64,000 bases of DNA from Tumebacillus_A lipolyticus (GCF_042682745.1 NZ_JBHUIO010000005.1:372001-436000); one strand, 5' to 3'. Shown: positions 30,844-38,002, counted from the first letter of the stretch. A program made the numbers and translations. Notes: generated by a model from the sequence alone, not told the origin.

Positions 30844-30908
30844 TAGGGGGATCGAACCCCTGACCTCATCGCTGCCATCGATGCGCTCTCCCAACTGAGC
30901 TAATTCCC
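30837..30908 (-). pseudogene. tRNA-Ala(GGC)-like gene with mismatched acceptor stem
   Basis: On the minus strand GGGAATTAGCTCAG begins a D arm, followed by an anticodon arm with loop ATGGCAG (anticodon GGC), an intact T arm and acceptor strand AGGCTCC. The 5' acceptor GGGAATT pairs poorly with AGGCTCC but well with TATTTCC of the fragment at 27856. Position 32 is A, and no CCA is encoded. It looks like a chimera formed by recombination between two tRNA-Ala copies and is probably not functional. Confidence 0.65.
30844..30892. repeat. 49-bp direct repeat, right copy (island boundary)
   Basis: This is the partner of 27865..27913, with 48 of 49 positions identical. It lies inside the chimeric tRNA-Ala-like sequence. 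Confidence 0.8.
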
Positions 30909-31138
30909 GCGATAATCTGATCCATATCAGCGAACCTGCCACATCTCATTTTCGAACCATCAATATGACCGACTCCACATGAGTGGTGTACGTACTAAAG
31001 CATTTGAAAGTACCCCGAACAACTTCCTGTGCAATGATGGCTTACCGATCTATCGAGTTCAGCCTTTCGAGATTAAAGCGATTTGGGATAGCGAATCAAG
31101 ACTCCTTATGAGCCTCCCGACAATTTCTCTTTGCCATT
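30909..31138. other. no gene recognised
   Basis: I see no gene, ribosome site or clear hairpin here. A plus-strand frame from 30979 lacks a ribosome site and runs into the opposite-strand FGE-like gene, so it was left out. Confidence 0.4.
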
Positions 31139-31819
31139 TCACAGAGACCTCGCAAGACGGAAGCCGAGATCATCAATTCGAAACGTGGGGTGACTGCGGC
31201 GGCGGCATGTCGCCCCACAGCCCCTCTCCTCTTCCGCCCAGCTCCCACCGCGGAAGATTCTGTAGGTACCGTATACTTCCTCATCGTACAAGTCCCAGCA
31301 CCACTCCCAAACATTGCCCAACATATCATAAAGCCCCCAAGCATTCGGCAGCTTTTTCCCTACTTCATGTGCCATTCCCTCAGAGTTTTCTTGATACCAA
31401 GCGATATCATCCAACTCGCCGTACCGATATCCGCCCGTTCCCGCTTTACATGCATATTGCCACTCCGCTTCTGTAGGAAGACGATATCCATCCGCCTCCC
31501 AGTCGCAGATTACACTTTCTCCATCATCGCTGATCGAGTAGCACTCCTTTAAACCTGAGCGCTGCGAAAGCAAATTACAAAATGAGATCGCATCCTTCCA
31601 CGAGACTTCCACAGCCGGAACATGCGGATTGTCAATCAGCCCGTTCGTCTGTTGCATGATTGACTCGTATAACCCCTTCGTAACAGGAACTGGTGCAAGC
31701 AAAAAAGCATTCACTTCAACCGCCCATGTCCTCTTGATTCGATCGTCTCTCAATTCAACTTTACCTGCGGGGATTTTCACCATTGGATAGTCATCAATGC
31801 TATGCTTTGCTGTCGCCAC
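31139..31819 (-). CDS. formylglycine-generating-enzyme (FGE/SUMF1) family protein
   Basis: A 226-residue FGE-sulfatase-domain protein. It shows the family motifs PVTKGLYESIMQ, VPAVEVSWKDAISFCNLLS near residue 68, YRLPTEAEWQYACKAG near residue 112, GLYDMLGNVWEWCWD near residue 163, RIFRGGSW near residue 188, and the C-terminal GFRLARSL. Canonical FGE oxidises a sulfatase Cys to formylglycine. No sulfatase is nearby, and many bacterial members have other roles, such as sulfoxide synthases or effectors. GTG start behind GGAGGA. A standalone gene. Confidence 0.85.
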   Translation of the reverse strand: MATAKHSIDDYPMVKIPAGKVELRDDRIKRTWAVEVNAFLLAPVPVTKGLYESIMQQTNGLIDNPHVPAVEVSWKDAISFCNLLSQRSGLKECYSISDDGESVICDWEADGYRLPTEAEWQYACKAGTGGYRYGELDDIAWYQENSEGMAHEVGKKLPNAWGLYDMLGNVWEWCWDLYDEEVYGTYRIFRGGSWAEEERGCGATCRRRSHPTFRIDDLGFRLARSL

Positions 31820-32050
31820 CTATCTTCCTCCTGTTCCGTCTTCCATTTCAATATGCTTTGTTTTCCGATCGCTTGATTTTTGCACAGCAAGAAAGGAAAT
31901 CTACTATTTTTTTCTGAACGGTTAGATTGGAAAATTATAGACATTAACTGCCGATGGTGTCAAATGCAGTGCTGCAAAGGATTCATTATGTTCTAAAATG
32001 AATAGTATTCGCAGGAATGATATGACATTTGAAACGAGGGGTAAGCGATA

Positions 32051-32608
32051 GTGTCGAACAATAGTATCATTGAGTTTCCTTCCTTAGAAACGGAAAGATT
32101 GAGCCTCAAGATTTTGACTCTTCACGACTCAGAAGCGGTCTTCAAACACTTCTCTGATGAAGAGATCACAAGATTTATGGATATTGATCCCTGCAAAGAT
32201 TTACAGGAGGCTAAGGAGATCATCAGATTTCATTTAGAGGATTCTGGTTGTCGGTGGGGGCTGTTTGACAAGAGCAACAATAACTTCGTAGGCACATGTG
32301 GATACCACTGTTTAAGAAAGACGAATGATGACTTTCTTGCAGAGGTCGGATTTGATCTAGCGAAGCAGTACTGGGGCAAAGGGTTCATGTTTGAAGCAAT
32401 GAAAGCGGCAATCGATTATGGCTTCACAAAAATGGGATTGACGATGATCGATGCAACTGTCGAACCGGATAATGAGCGGTCGATCAGTCTGATGAGGAAA
32501 TTAGGATTTGAAAGGGAGTCTGAGCTTCAAGACAATTTACTATACTATTATTTGAATCGAAAACGTTTTGAGGAATGCACGAGAGAAACTGATTTTTACA
32601 ATCGATAA
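32051..32608 (+). CDS. GNAT N-acetyltransferase (RimJ/RimL-like)
   Basis: A 185-residue GNAT enzyme with LETERLSLKILTLHDSEAV at the N-terminus, AEVGFDLAKQYWGKGFMFEAM (motif A) near residues 97-117 and NERSISLMRKLGF (motif B) near residue 140. GTG start behind GAGGGG. A stretch of about 98 bp from its middle (32361..32458) recurs as a degenerate fragment at 34749..34846, so a paralogue once existed or a partial duplication occurred. The gene ends in its own terminator. Confidence 0.87.
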   Translation: MSNNSIIEFPSLETERLSLKILTLHDSEAVFKHFSDEEITRFMDIDPCKDLQEAKEIIRFHLEDSGCRWGLFDKSNNNFVGTCGYHCLRKTNDDFLAEVGFDLAKQYWGKGFMFEAMKAAIDYGFTKMGLTMIDATVEPDNERSISLMRKLGFERESELQDNLLYYYLNRKRFEECTRETDFYNR

Positions 32609-32619
32609 CTTTTCCGAAA

Positions 32620-32644
32620 AAAGAGGGGTACGTCACCCCTCTTT
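32620..32644 (+). terminator. intrinsic terminator of the GNAT gene
   Basis: AAAGAGGGGT and ACCCCTCTTT pair (10 bp) around 5 nt, followed by ACTATTTT. It starts 11 nt past the stop. Confidence 0.75.
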
Positions 32645-32714
32645 ACTATTTTCGGTCACTACAACTCAGATTTCATGTCCTTCCGCCAATCAGCGATCAA
32701 TTCTGCACATGAAA

Positions 32715-32924
32715 TCAGTTTTGAAACATATTGACTGGCTGCTCTATGATCCTGTGCTCCTCTAGATACTGTAAGTCCCTTATCGGTGTCCTAGAGCTGT
32801 AGGTCACATACACGATTCGCCCCGCTTCATCTCGGAAATCGTCGCCGATAGCTGTTACACGCTGCTTCTGCTCACTCTTTCCGCTATTCAAACTCCCTCT
32901 CATTTGCTCCAGCGTCTCTTTCAT
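32715..32924 (-). CDS. small hypothetical protein (69 aa)
   Basis: A 69-residue soluble protein, MKETLEQMRGSLNSGKSEQK then IVYVTYSSRTPIRDLQYLEEHRI. ATG 32924 lies behind GGAGGGGTGA, which decides the start over the longer frame. It has no signal or membrane segment, and I recognise no family. It is divergent from the membrane-protein gene at 33080, and two dyads between them could control both. Confidence 0.55.
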   Translation of the reverse strand: MKETLEQMRGSLNSGKSEQKQRVTAIGDDFRDEAGRIVYVTYSSRTPIRDLQYLEEHRIIEQPVNMFQN

Positions 32925-32948
32925 CGTCACCCCTCCGTGAGTCAAAGA

Positions 32949-32996
32949 TCTATCTTAAGATAGAGTTCCTCTTATACAAGTTCTATCTTTCGATAG
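32949..32996. promoter_or_regulatory. two TCTATCTT-type dyads in a divergent promoter region
   Basis: TCTATCTT-AAGATAGA (32949..32964) is a perfect 16-bp palindrome. CTATCTTTCGATAG (32983..32996) repeats its half-site CTATC/GATAG 34 bp away. They lie between divergent genes and look like binding sites for one dimeric repressor. The regulator is not identified. Confidence 0.55.
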
Positions 32997-33079
32997 TCGA
33001 GCCCGAACGGTCGGCAGCGTAAAATAGAAAGTGTTCAAAGGAAAATTTACGGAGATATACAAAACGGGGGAATCAATAC

Positions 33080-33595
33080 ATGAGCGTGAATATAACGGTA
33101 ATTATCATCGTCGTCCTTGTCGTCTTTCGAATGATGAGACGCGCACAACGGATGTTCAGTTGGCAACGATTGAAAGCGAGGAGATTGTGGATCGTTTCAG
33201 CGATCATGGGCACGATCGGCAGTCTCTTGTTTATCGGCGGGGCTTCCCATGTAGAGAGCTTGATTTCAAACACGCTCGGAATCGGTTTGGGGGTTTTGCT
33301 CGCCTATTTCGGAGCGCTCTATACTCGTTACGAGCAACAAGAGGGGATCTGGAAATATCGGTCGAACGAATGGATCGGCGGTGCGGTCACCGCTCTGTTC
33401 TTCGGTCGGGTGGCCTACCGCGTGTACCAGATGATCGACCAGGGTCTTCTTCAGGACGATGCCCGTTTTGCTGAGAGCATGCAAAGCTTTGGCGGCTCTT
33501 GGACATCTGGTCTCACGCTGATCATGTTCGCCTATTATCTTGCTTACAATCTATATTTGTTGCGCAAGAATAGAATGCTCGTTTCGTCACGCTAA
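33080..33595 (+). CDS. multi-pass membrane protein (DUF1453/CcdC-like)
   Basis: A 171-residue protein with about four membrane segments: 4-17, 36-53, 61-80 and 140-158. A basic loop RMMRRAQRMFSWQRLKARR follows the first. The layout and length resemble the DUF1453/CcdC family of Bacillus, which has no firm function. Start behind GGGGGA. It may be controlled with the divergent small gene through the dyads at 32949..32996. Confidence 0.65.
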   Translation: MSVNITVIIIVVLVVFRMMRRAQRMFSWQRLKARRLWIVSAIMGTIGSLLFIGGASHVESLISNTLGIGLGVLLAYFGALYTRYEQQEGIWKYRSNEWIGGAVTALFFGRVAYRVYQMIDQGLLQDDARFAESMQSFGGSWTSGLTLIMFAYYLAYNLYLLRKNRMLVSSR

Positions 33596-33852
33596 GGCGA
33601 GGGTCGATTTGCATTGCGGTAGGGTTGGCAGATACGCGGAAAGGAAGGATCGCCGCATTATTCGGCTTCGATTTGGTGTGCATTTGAAGATGATTCGCTA
33701 CGAACTTCACTTGTTAACTACTTGACTTTGATTGCCGCCAATCTAAGTCTTGCAATGGAGTTCAATATTTCTCCATTTTTCGCTAACACGATTCCTATCA
33801 GTAATAGTTGGCAACATGGTATAATTAGGAAAAATTTAAAGGAGGTATTCCG

Positions 33853-34659
33853 ATGCCCCGCGAATCGATCAATGGCACCAACCTGTATTACGAAGTCCAT
33901 GGCACTTCCTCCGAGAACCTACTTTTCATCCATAGCGGACTCGTCGACAGCAGGGTCTGGCGTGAACAGATTGCGCCTTTGTCCAAAGCGTATCGCGTCA
34001 TCGTGTATGACATCCGCGGCTTCGGCCGATCAGACTTGCCAACCGCTGCTTTTCGCAATGTTGACGATGTTAAACTGCTGATGGATCACCTCGAAATTCC
34101 CCGAGCACATCTTGTCGGTTGTTCGATGGGAGGTGCCATCGCTCTCGACTTCGCTGCCACCTATCCAGAGCTCGTTCAATCTTTGACGCTTTCTGGTCCC
34201 TCACTCAATGGCTATACCGCTACACGCACCGACGAAACCTCCGAGATACGTAATCTGAACACCCACTCCTATATTTTGCGAGACGAACGATTTGAGGAAG
34301 CTGTTGACGGATTGTTGAATGATCCGATTTGGCGGCAGAGCAGTCCCGAAAAACAAGAGTTTCTCCGCACCCTCTCCCTCGCGCAAGACATGCGGTGGCT
34401 CTTCCAGCCCTACTGGATACCGCATTCTCCGTCAACTGCCGAACGCCTTTCGGAGATATCACAGCCCGTACTGCTCCTGCTCGGCGACCGAGAACCAGGC
34501 ACGGTCTATGAAGTTGCTGATATTTTGATGGAAAAGCTGCCACAAGTGACGCGCGTCGATATACCTAATGCTGGCCACCTACCTTGTCTAGAACAACCAG
34601 AAGCGTTTAACCAAGCGTTGTTCACCTTTTTGGAGCCTCTCTCTCATGCAATGAAATAA
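33853..34659 (+). CDS. alpha/beta hydrolase
   Basis: A 268-residue alpha/beta hydrolase with the oxyanion region LLFIHSGLVDSRVW near residue 24, YDIRGFGRSDLP near residue 56, nucleophile elbow GCSMGGA near residue 95 (Ser), the Asp-bearing strand PVLLLLGDREPGT near residue 205 and the catalytic His in NAGHLPCLEQP near residue 239. All triad positions are present, so it is probably an active esterase or lactonase of unknown substrate. Start behind AAAGGAGG. Confidence 0.88.
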   Translation: MPRESINGTNLYYEVHGTSSENLLFIHSGLVDSRVWREQIAPLSKAYRVIVYDIRGFGRSDLPTAAFRNVDDVKLLMDHLEIPRAHLVGCSMGGAIALDFAATYPELVQSLTLSGPSLNGYTATRTDETSEIRNLNTHSYILRDERFEEAVDGLLNDPIWRQSSPEKQEFLRTLSLAQDMRWLFQPYWIPHSPSTAERLSEISQPVLLLLGDREPGTVYEVADILMEKLPQVTRVDIPNAGHLPCLEQPEAFNQALFTFLEPLSHAMK

Positions 34660-34703
34660 GAGACAGGAAAAACTGTGAGACTATCTGGCGACTCATGTCA
34701 TAA

Positions 34704-34737
34704 GAGGACCGTCTTCTCAACTTGAAGGGCGGTCCTC
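34704..34737 (+). terminator. hairpin after the alpha/beta hydrolase gene
   Basis: GAGGACCG and CGGTCCTC pair, with an inner CTTC/GAAG stem. No T tract follows, so termination is likely but not certain. Confidence 0.5.
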
Positions 34738-34748
34738 GATTCGCATCT

Positions 34749-34846
34749 CGAAGCAGAACTGGGGCAAATGGTTCATGTTTGAAGCGATGAAAGCGGGCAT
34801 CGATTATGGCTATACGAAAATGGGACTGACGATGATCGATGCAACT
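34749..34846 (+). pseudogene. fragment of a GNAT acetyltransferase gene
   Basis: About 98 bp closely match the middle of the GNAT gene at 32361..32458, with roughly ten differences. It encodes KQNWGKWFMFEAMKAG and then DYGYTKMGLTMIDAT. No start, ribosome site or continuation is present. It is a relic of a duplication or a lost paralogue. Confidence 0.8.
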
Positions 34847-34854
34847 CTACGCGC

Positions 34855-34896
34855 AAATCAAAACGGCTGCCCTTTTCATGGCAGCCGTTTTGATTT
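34855..34896. terminator. strong bidirectional terminator
   Basis: AAATCAAAACGGCTGCC and its exact complement GGCAGCCGTTTTGATTT form a 17-bp stem with an 8-nt loop. It lies 50 nt past the Cfr-like gene's stop and serves that minus-strand unit. Confidence 0.85.
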
Positions 34897-34946
34897 CAAG
34901 TGACGAACCGCTTGGTCCGACGTAACAAAATAATTTCCAACATCGA

Positions 34947-35978
34947 TTATTCGGAGCGGTATAGCTGACCGCATGCCGCGTTAATGTCCGATCCGAATTG
35001 AGTTCGGACCGTGATGCTGATACCCTTTGACTTCAAGATCCGAACAAACGCTTTAATCCGATTCGGATCAGATTGACGATAGCTGTCGGGCATAACTTCG
35101 GTCGAATTGAATGGAATCAGGTTAACGTGGTAGAGATGTTCCCCAGGTCCCCTTCCTCTTAACAACTCGGCAACCGCTTCCGCATGCGCCGTCGAGTCGT
35201 TGATTCCTTGAAGAAGAAGATACGCAATATACACCTTTCTCCCTGTATGCCGGATGTGACGATCCAATGCCTTCAGCACGTCGCGGATTGGATATCGGTC
35301 ATTGATCGGCATCAGCTCGCTTCGCTGATCGTCGAACGGCGAATGCAGTGAGTAGGTTAAATTGACCTGCGGAAACTCCCGTGTCAGCTTCTCGATCCCC
35401 GGCAACAGGCCGATGGTGGAAATCGTAATTCTTCGATGTCCTAAACCAAAAAGATGCGGGTCGGTCAAAATCGTCATTGCATCAAAAATATGCGGGTTGG
35501 CGAGCGCCTCCCCCATGCCCATGAATGAGACGCTGTCCAAGGCGTGACCGTTCAAGCGAAAGTGCAGCAATTGGTCGGTAATTTCGTCGGCGGTCAGATT
35601 TCGTTTTAGACCGATGGTACCGGTGGCGCAGAACTTGCATCCGAATCCGCAGCCGCACTGCGTGGAAATACAATACGACTTCCACCCCCGCTCATAAGTA
35701 AGACGTACTGCCTCCACGCGTTCGTCGCCCGCAATGGCAAACAGCACCTTGCTGACCTGTTTCGACGTGAGTTCCTTTACCGGAACGATACTGCAGACGT
35801 TCGGACCAAGCAGCTGGGTCAACTCGTCGCGCAAAAATTTGGGCAGAAAGGACATCCGCCCGTATTCGCCGACGTTTTGCTTGAAAATCGCGTCCATAAT
35901 CTGAACATACCGATACTCGGGCTGCTTGAAGTCGGACAACATTCGCCGAATCGTTTCATATTTCGAGGTTGGTCTCAT
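34947..35978 (-). CDS. Cfr-like 23S rRNA A2503 C8-methyltransferase (radical SAM)
   Basis: A 343-residue RlmN/Cfr-family enzyme whose sequence follows Cfr rather than housekeeping RlmN along its length (e.g. GLKRNLTADEITDQ, SFMGMGEALAN, LTYSLHSPF). The radical-SAM cluster motif is C110-x3-C114-x2-C117. A C-terminal Cys at 336 (ACGQLY) corresponds to the catalytic Cys338 of Cfr. C8 methylation of A2503 blocks the peptidyl-transferase site against phenicols, lincosamides, oxazolidinones, pleuromutilins and streptogramin A. It lies downstream of an Lsa-like ABC-F gene on the same strand. The assignment is from remembered sequences; RlmN-type C2 activity cannot be excluded. Confidence 0.82.
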   Translation of the reverse strand: MRPTSKYETIRRMLSDFKQPEYRYVQIMDAIFKQNVGEYGRMSFLPKFLRDELTQLLGPNVCSIVPVKELTSKQVSKVLFAIAGDERVEAVRLTYERGWKSYCISTQCGCGFGCKFCATGTIGLKRNLTADEITDQLLHFRLNGHALDSVSFMGMGEALANPHIFDAMTILTDPHLFGLGHRRITISTIGLLPGIEKLTREFPQVNLTYSLHSPFDDQRSELMPINDRYPIRDVLKALDRHIRHTGRKVYIAYLLLQGINDSTAHAEAVAELLRGRGPGEHLYHVNLIPFNSTEVMPDSYRQSDPNRIKAFVRILKSKGISITVRTQFGSDINAACGQLYRSE

Positions 35979-36012
35979 GTCTTCTCCTTACTGCCGGAGA
36001 AAACGTAAAAAA

Positions 36013-36050
36013 GCAACCGTCAGTTGGCGCTTTGACACGTCAAACCAACT
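36013..36050 (-). promoter_or_regulatory. leader hairpins before the Cfr-like gene
   Basis: On the minus strand AGTTGG-TTTGAC-GT-GTCAAA-GCG-CCAACT (36050..36022) is a well-paired hairpin. Its 3' arm CCAAC can instead pair with GGTTG (36017..36013), which is followed by CTTTTTTAC. Two mutually exclusive folds next to a T tract, 40-70 nt before the start, suggest attenuation. Confidence 0.4.
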
Positions 36051-36084
36051 ATACAGAAAGAGGCATACGTTTGCAGACGGATCG

Positions 36085-36198
36085 CTACGTGCACCTGTCG
36101 ATAGATTGGTAAACCTCCGGCAACCGATTTGTTTTTTCGTGAACCGCTTCAGCTAACAGGAACCGGTTCACCCAATCATCTACAACCTCATCCAACAC
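36085..36198 (-). CDS. small ORF between the ABC-F and Cfr-like genes (37 aa)
   Basis: A GTG at 36198 lies 6 nt behind AGGAGGGTG and opens a 37-codon frame (LDEVVDDWVNRFLL then HEKTNRLPEVYQS). It is acidic and helical, starting 23 nt after the ABC-F stop. I recognise no family; it could be a truncated remnant. The ribosome site is strong. Confidence 0.4.
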   Translation of the reverse strand: MLDEVVDDWVNRFLLAEAVHEKTNRLPEVYQSIDRCT

Positions 36199-36221
36199 CG
36201 TTTTCACCCTCCTAAAAATCG

Positions 36222-37706
36222 TTAGTCTTTCAGTTCCACAATCTTTGTCGCGATATGCTTGCAAAACTCGCTGTCATGCTCCACAAAAAGGATGGTTGGA
36301 GAATGCTCCAGCAGCAGCTCTTCGATTTGCATCCGGGAAATGACGTCGACAAAATTGAGCGGTTCGTCCCACACATGCAAATGAACCCGCTCGGAGAGGC
36401 TTTTCGCGATCAGCACCTTCTTCTTCTGACCGCCGCTAAAAGAAGCGATGTCCTTTTCGAATTGCACGCGCGAAAAATCGAGTTTACTCAAATTCGCTTT
36501 AAACAGGCTTTCGTCAATCCCGCAGTTTCTGGCGAAGTCCGACAAATTGCCCCGCAAGTGCGAGGTGTCCTGCGAAACGTATGATATTTTCAACTGGCTC
36601 CCTATTCGCAACGTGCCGGAATAAGGAATTTCCTCGCCGCAAATCAGTTTGAGCAAGCTTGATTTACCTGAACCGTTCGGACCGGAAAGCACAATGCGAT
36701 CCCCTTGCTCCACCGTAAAGCTGACGTCGCGGCAAACCTCCTTCGTGCCGTACTGAATCGAAACGCGGTCAAACTCGACTAATTGCTGTTTGTGATACGA
36801 TATCTGAGATATTTTCAGGCTTTCCGAGTTTTCAACGTTTTTAAGCAACTGGGATCTTTCCTCGATCGCGGATTGTTGTCTTTTCTCGATCGATTTGGAC
36901 CTCTTCATCATTTTGGCGGCCTTGTGACCGATGTACCCTTTATCGACCTTGGAGCCGGAGTTGCGGGTGCCGTTTTTTGTTTTCTCCACTTCGTGCGACC
37001 AGCTGCTCGTCCGCTTGGACGCTTCGGACAGCCGCTTGATGTCCTTCCTCAGCTTGTCGTTCTCGGCCATCTCAAAGTTGTCCTGTCGTTGTTTGTTCTC
37101 CCACCAGTCGGAAAAATTCCCTTTCTGGATTTCGATATTCGTTTTGTTGATCGAAAGAACGTGGTCCACGCAGTTGTCGAGAAACGCCCGGTCGTGCGAC
37201 ACCAAAATAAACCCGCTCTTGTCGTTCAAATAATCGCTGACCAGCTTCCGAGCATGCAGGTCCAGATGGTTGGTCGGCTCGTCAATGAGCAAAAAACGGT
37301 TTTCCTTCAAAAACAGGGCCGCCAGCATCACCTTCGTTTGTTCTCCGTTGGACAACGATTCGAACGGTCGATATAACACGTCCTCCGACACATGCAGCAG
37401 CGAAAACTCGCGAAGCAGCTGCCAGTGCTCAAAGTCTGGATAGATGTCGGCGACGACGTCGATGGTATGGTTCTCTTTGTGTTCAACCTGGAATGGGAAG
37501 TACTCGAAGCTGACGTTGGCCGAAATCGTTCCGCTGTATTCGTACTTACCCAGCAGCAGATTGAGAAACGTGGTCTTGCCCCGGCCGTTTCTCCCCGTAA
37601 AGCCCAACTTCCAGTCGGTATCAATTTGAAAGCTTACATTCTCAAAGATGTTGTCATAACTGCCGTCATGAGCAAACGTCAGGTTCGTTACCTTGATCAA
37701 TGACAT
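36222..37706 (-). CDS. Lsa-type ABC-F ribosome-protection protein
   Basis: A 494-residue ABC-F protein with two ATPase domains and no membrane segments. Walker A motifs are GRNGRGKT (near 38) and GPNGSGKS (near 345). Signatures are LSNGEQ (near 128) and FSGGQKK (near 430). Walker B motifs are LLIDEPTNHLD and the Lsa/Vga-type VWDEPLNFVD. The inter-domain linker (about 185-300) is highly charged and is the arm that reaches the peptidyl-transferase centre. Length and motifs match Lsa proteins, which displace lincosamides, streptogramin A and pleuromutilins. An attenuator leader precedes it. Confidence 0.87.
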   Translation of the reverse strand: MSLIKVTNLTFAHDGSYDNIFENVSFQIDTDWKLGFTGRNGRGKTTFLNLLLGKYEYSGTISANVSFEYFPFQVEHKENHTIDVVADIYPDFEHWQLLREFSLLHVSEDVLYRPFESLSNGEQTKVMLAALFLKENRFLLIDEPTNHLDLHARKLVSDYLNDKSGFILVSHDRAFLDNCVDHVLSINKTNIEIQKGNFSDWWENKQRQDNFEMAENDKLRKDIKRLSEASKRTSSWSHEVEKTKNGTRNSGSKVDKGYIGHKAAKMMKRSKSIEKRQQSAIEERSQLLKNVENSESLKISQISYHKQQLVEFDRVSIQYGTKEVCRDVSFTVEQGDRIVLSGPNGSGKSSLLKLICGEEIPYSGTLRIGSQLKISYVSQDTSHLRGNLSDFARNCGIDESLFKANLSKLDFSRVQFEKDIASFSGGQKKKVLIAKSLSERVHLHVWDEPLNFVDVISRMQIEELLLEHSPTILFVEHDSEFCKHIATKIVELKD

Positions 37707-37737
37707 GTGTCAGCAACCTCCTTTGTCAAAATAAAAA

Positions 37738-37769
37738 GAGCTACAAGAAAGTTACCTTTCTTGTAGCTC
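37738..37769 (-). terminator. leader terminator (attenuator) of the Lsa-like gene
   Basis: A perfect 14-bp stem (GAGCTACAAGAAAG with CTTTCTTGTAGCTC) and 4-nt loop are followed on the minus strand by TTTTTATTTT, 30 nt before the ABC-F start. It would stop transcription unless the alternative fold described for 37767..37903 forms. Confidence 0.9.
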
Positions 37770-37903
37770 AAAAAATACGGCACACCCAAGCCACTGCAGG
37801 GTATGACAAGGATATATTTTTTGAGTGAAAAGAATAAGGTAACTTTCTTGCCCATGAAGAATAAAACAAATCCTGCTTTATTCTTCAAAAAAATGGCAAG
37901 AAA
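37767..37903 (-). promoter_or_regulatory. antiterminator and anti-antiterminator segments
   Basis: On the minus strand, segment 2, CAAGAAAGTTACCTT (37850..37836), is exactly complementary to 15 nt inside the terminator (37758..37744). CTCAAAAAATA (37825..37815) pairs with TATTTTTTGAG (37777..37767), extending this antiterminator. Segment 2 can instead be held by segment 1: TTTCTTGCCAT (37903..37893) pairs with ATGGGCAAGAAA, stabilised by the perfect hairpin GAAGAATAAA/TTTATTCTTC at 37886..37856. The three folds are mutually exclusive, as in classical ribosome-mediated attenuation. Confidence 0.75.
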
Positions 37904-37905
37904 AA

Positions 37906-37923
37906 TTACATAATCCTCTTCAC
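37906..37923 (-). CDS. putative leader uORF of the attenuator
   Basis: GTG AAG AGG ATT ATG TAA ends immediately before attenuator segment 1. AGGAG overlaps the GTG, and AAGAGG precedes the internal ATG-TAA, so the translated unit may be five codons or a start-stop. A ribosome stalled here by a drug would cover segment 1 and free the antiterminator. This is inferred from position. Confidence 0.4.
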   Translation of the reverse strand: MKRIM

Positions 37924-37947
37924 TCCTATCGTTTAAGTGTCTGTACG

Positions 37948-37976
37948 ATCTTAGCATAACCGCTTCTACATTGCAA
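37948..37976 (-). promoter_or_regulatory. promoter of the Lsa-like leader
   Basis: On the minus strand TTGCAA (37976..37971), a 17-nt spacer and TAAGAT (37953..37948) form a fair sigma-A promoter. Transcription would begin about 20 nt before the putative leader uORF. Confidence 0.55.
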
Positions 37977-38002
37977 CACTACGATGGATTGCCTTCTCTA
38001 TC

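Noticed and set aside
37697..37957. 86-codon leader ORF before the Lsa-like gene
   Set aside because: It spans the attenuator hairpins, lacks a suitable ribosome site for its ATG codons and encodes low-complexity hydrophobic sequence. A tiny uORF at 37906..37923 fits the attenuator better.
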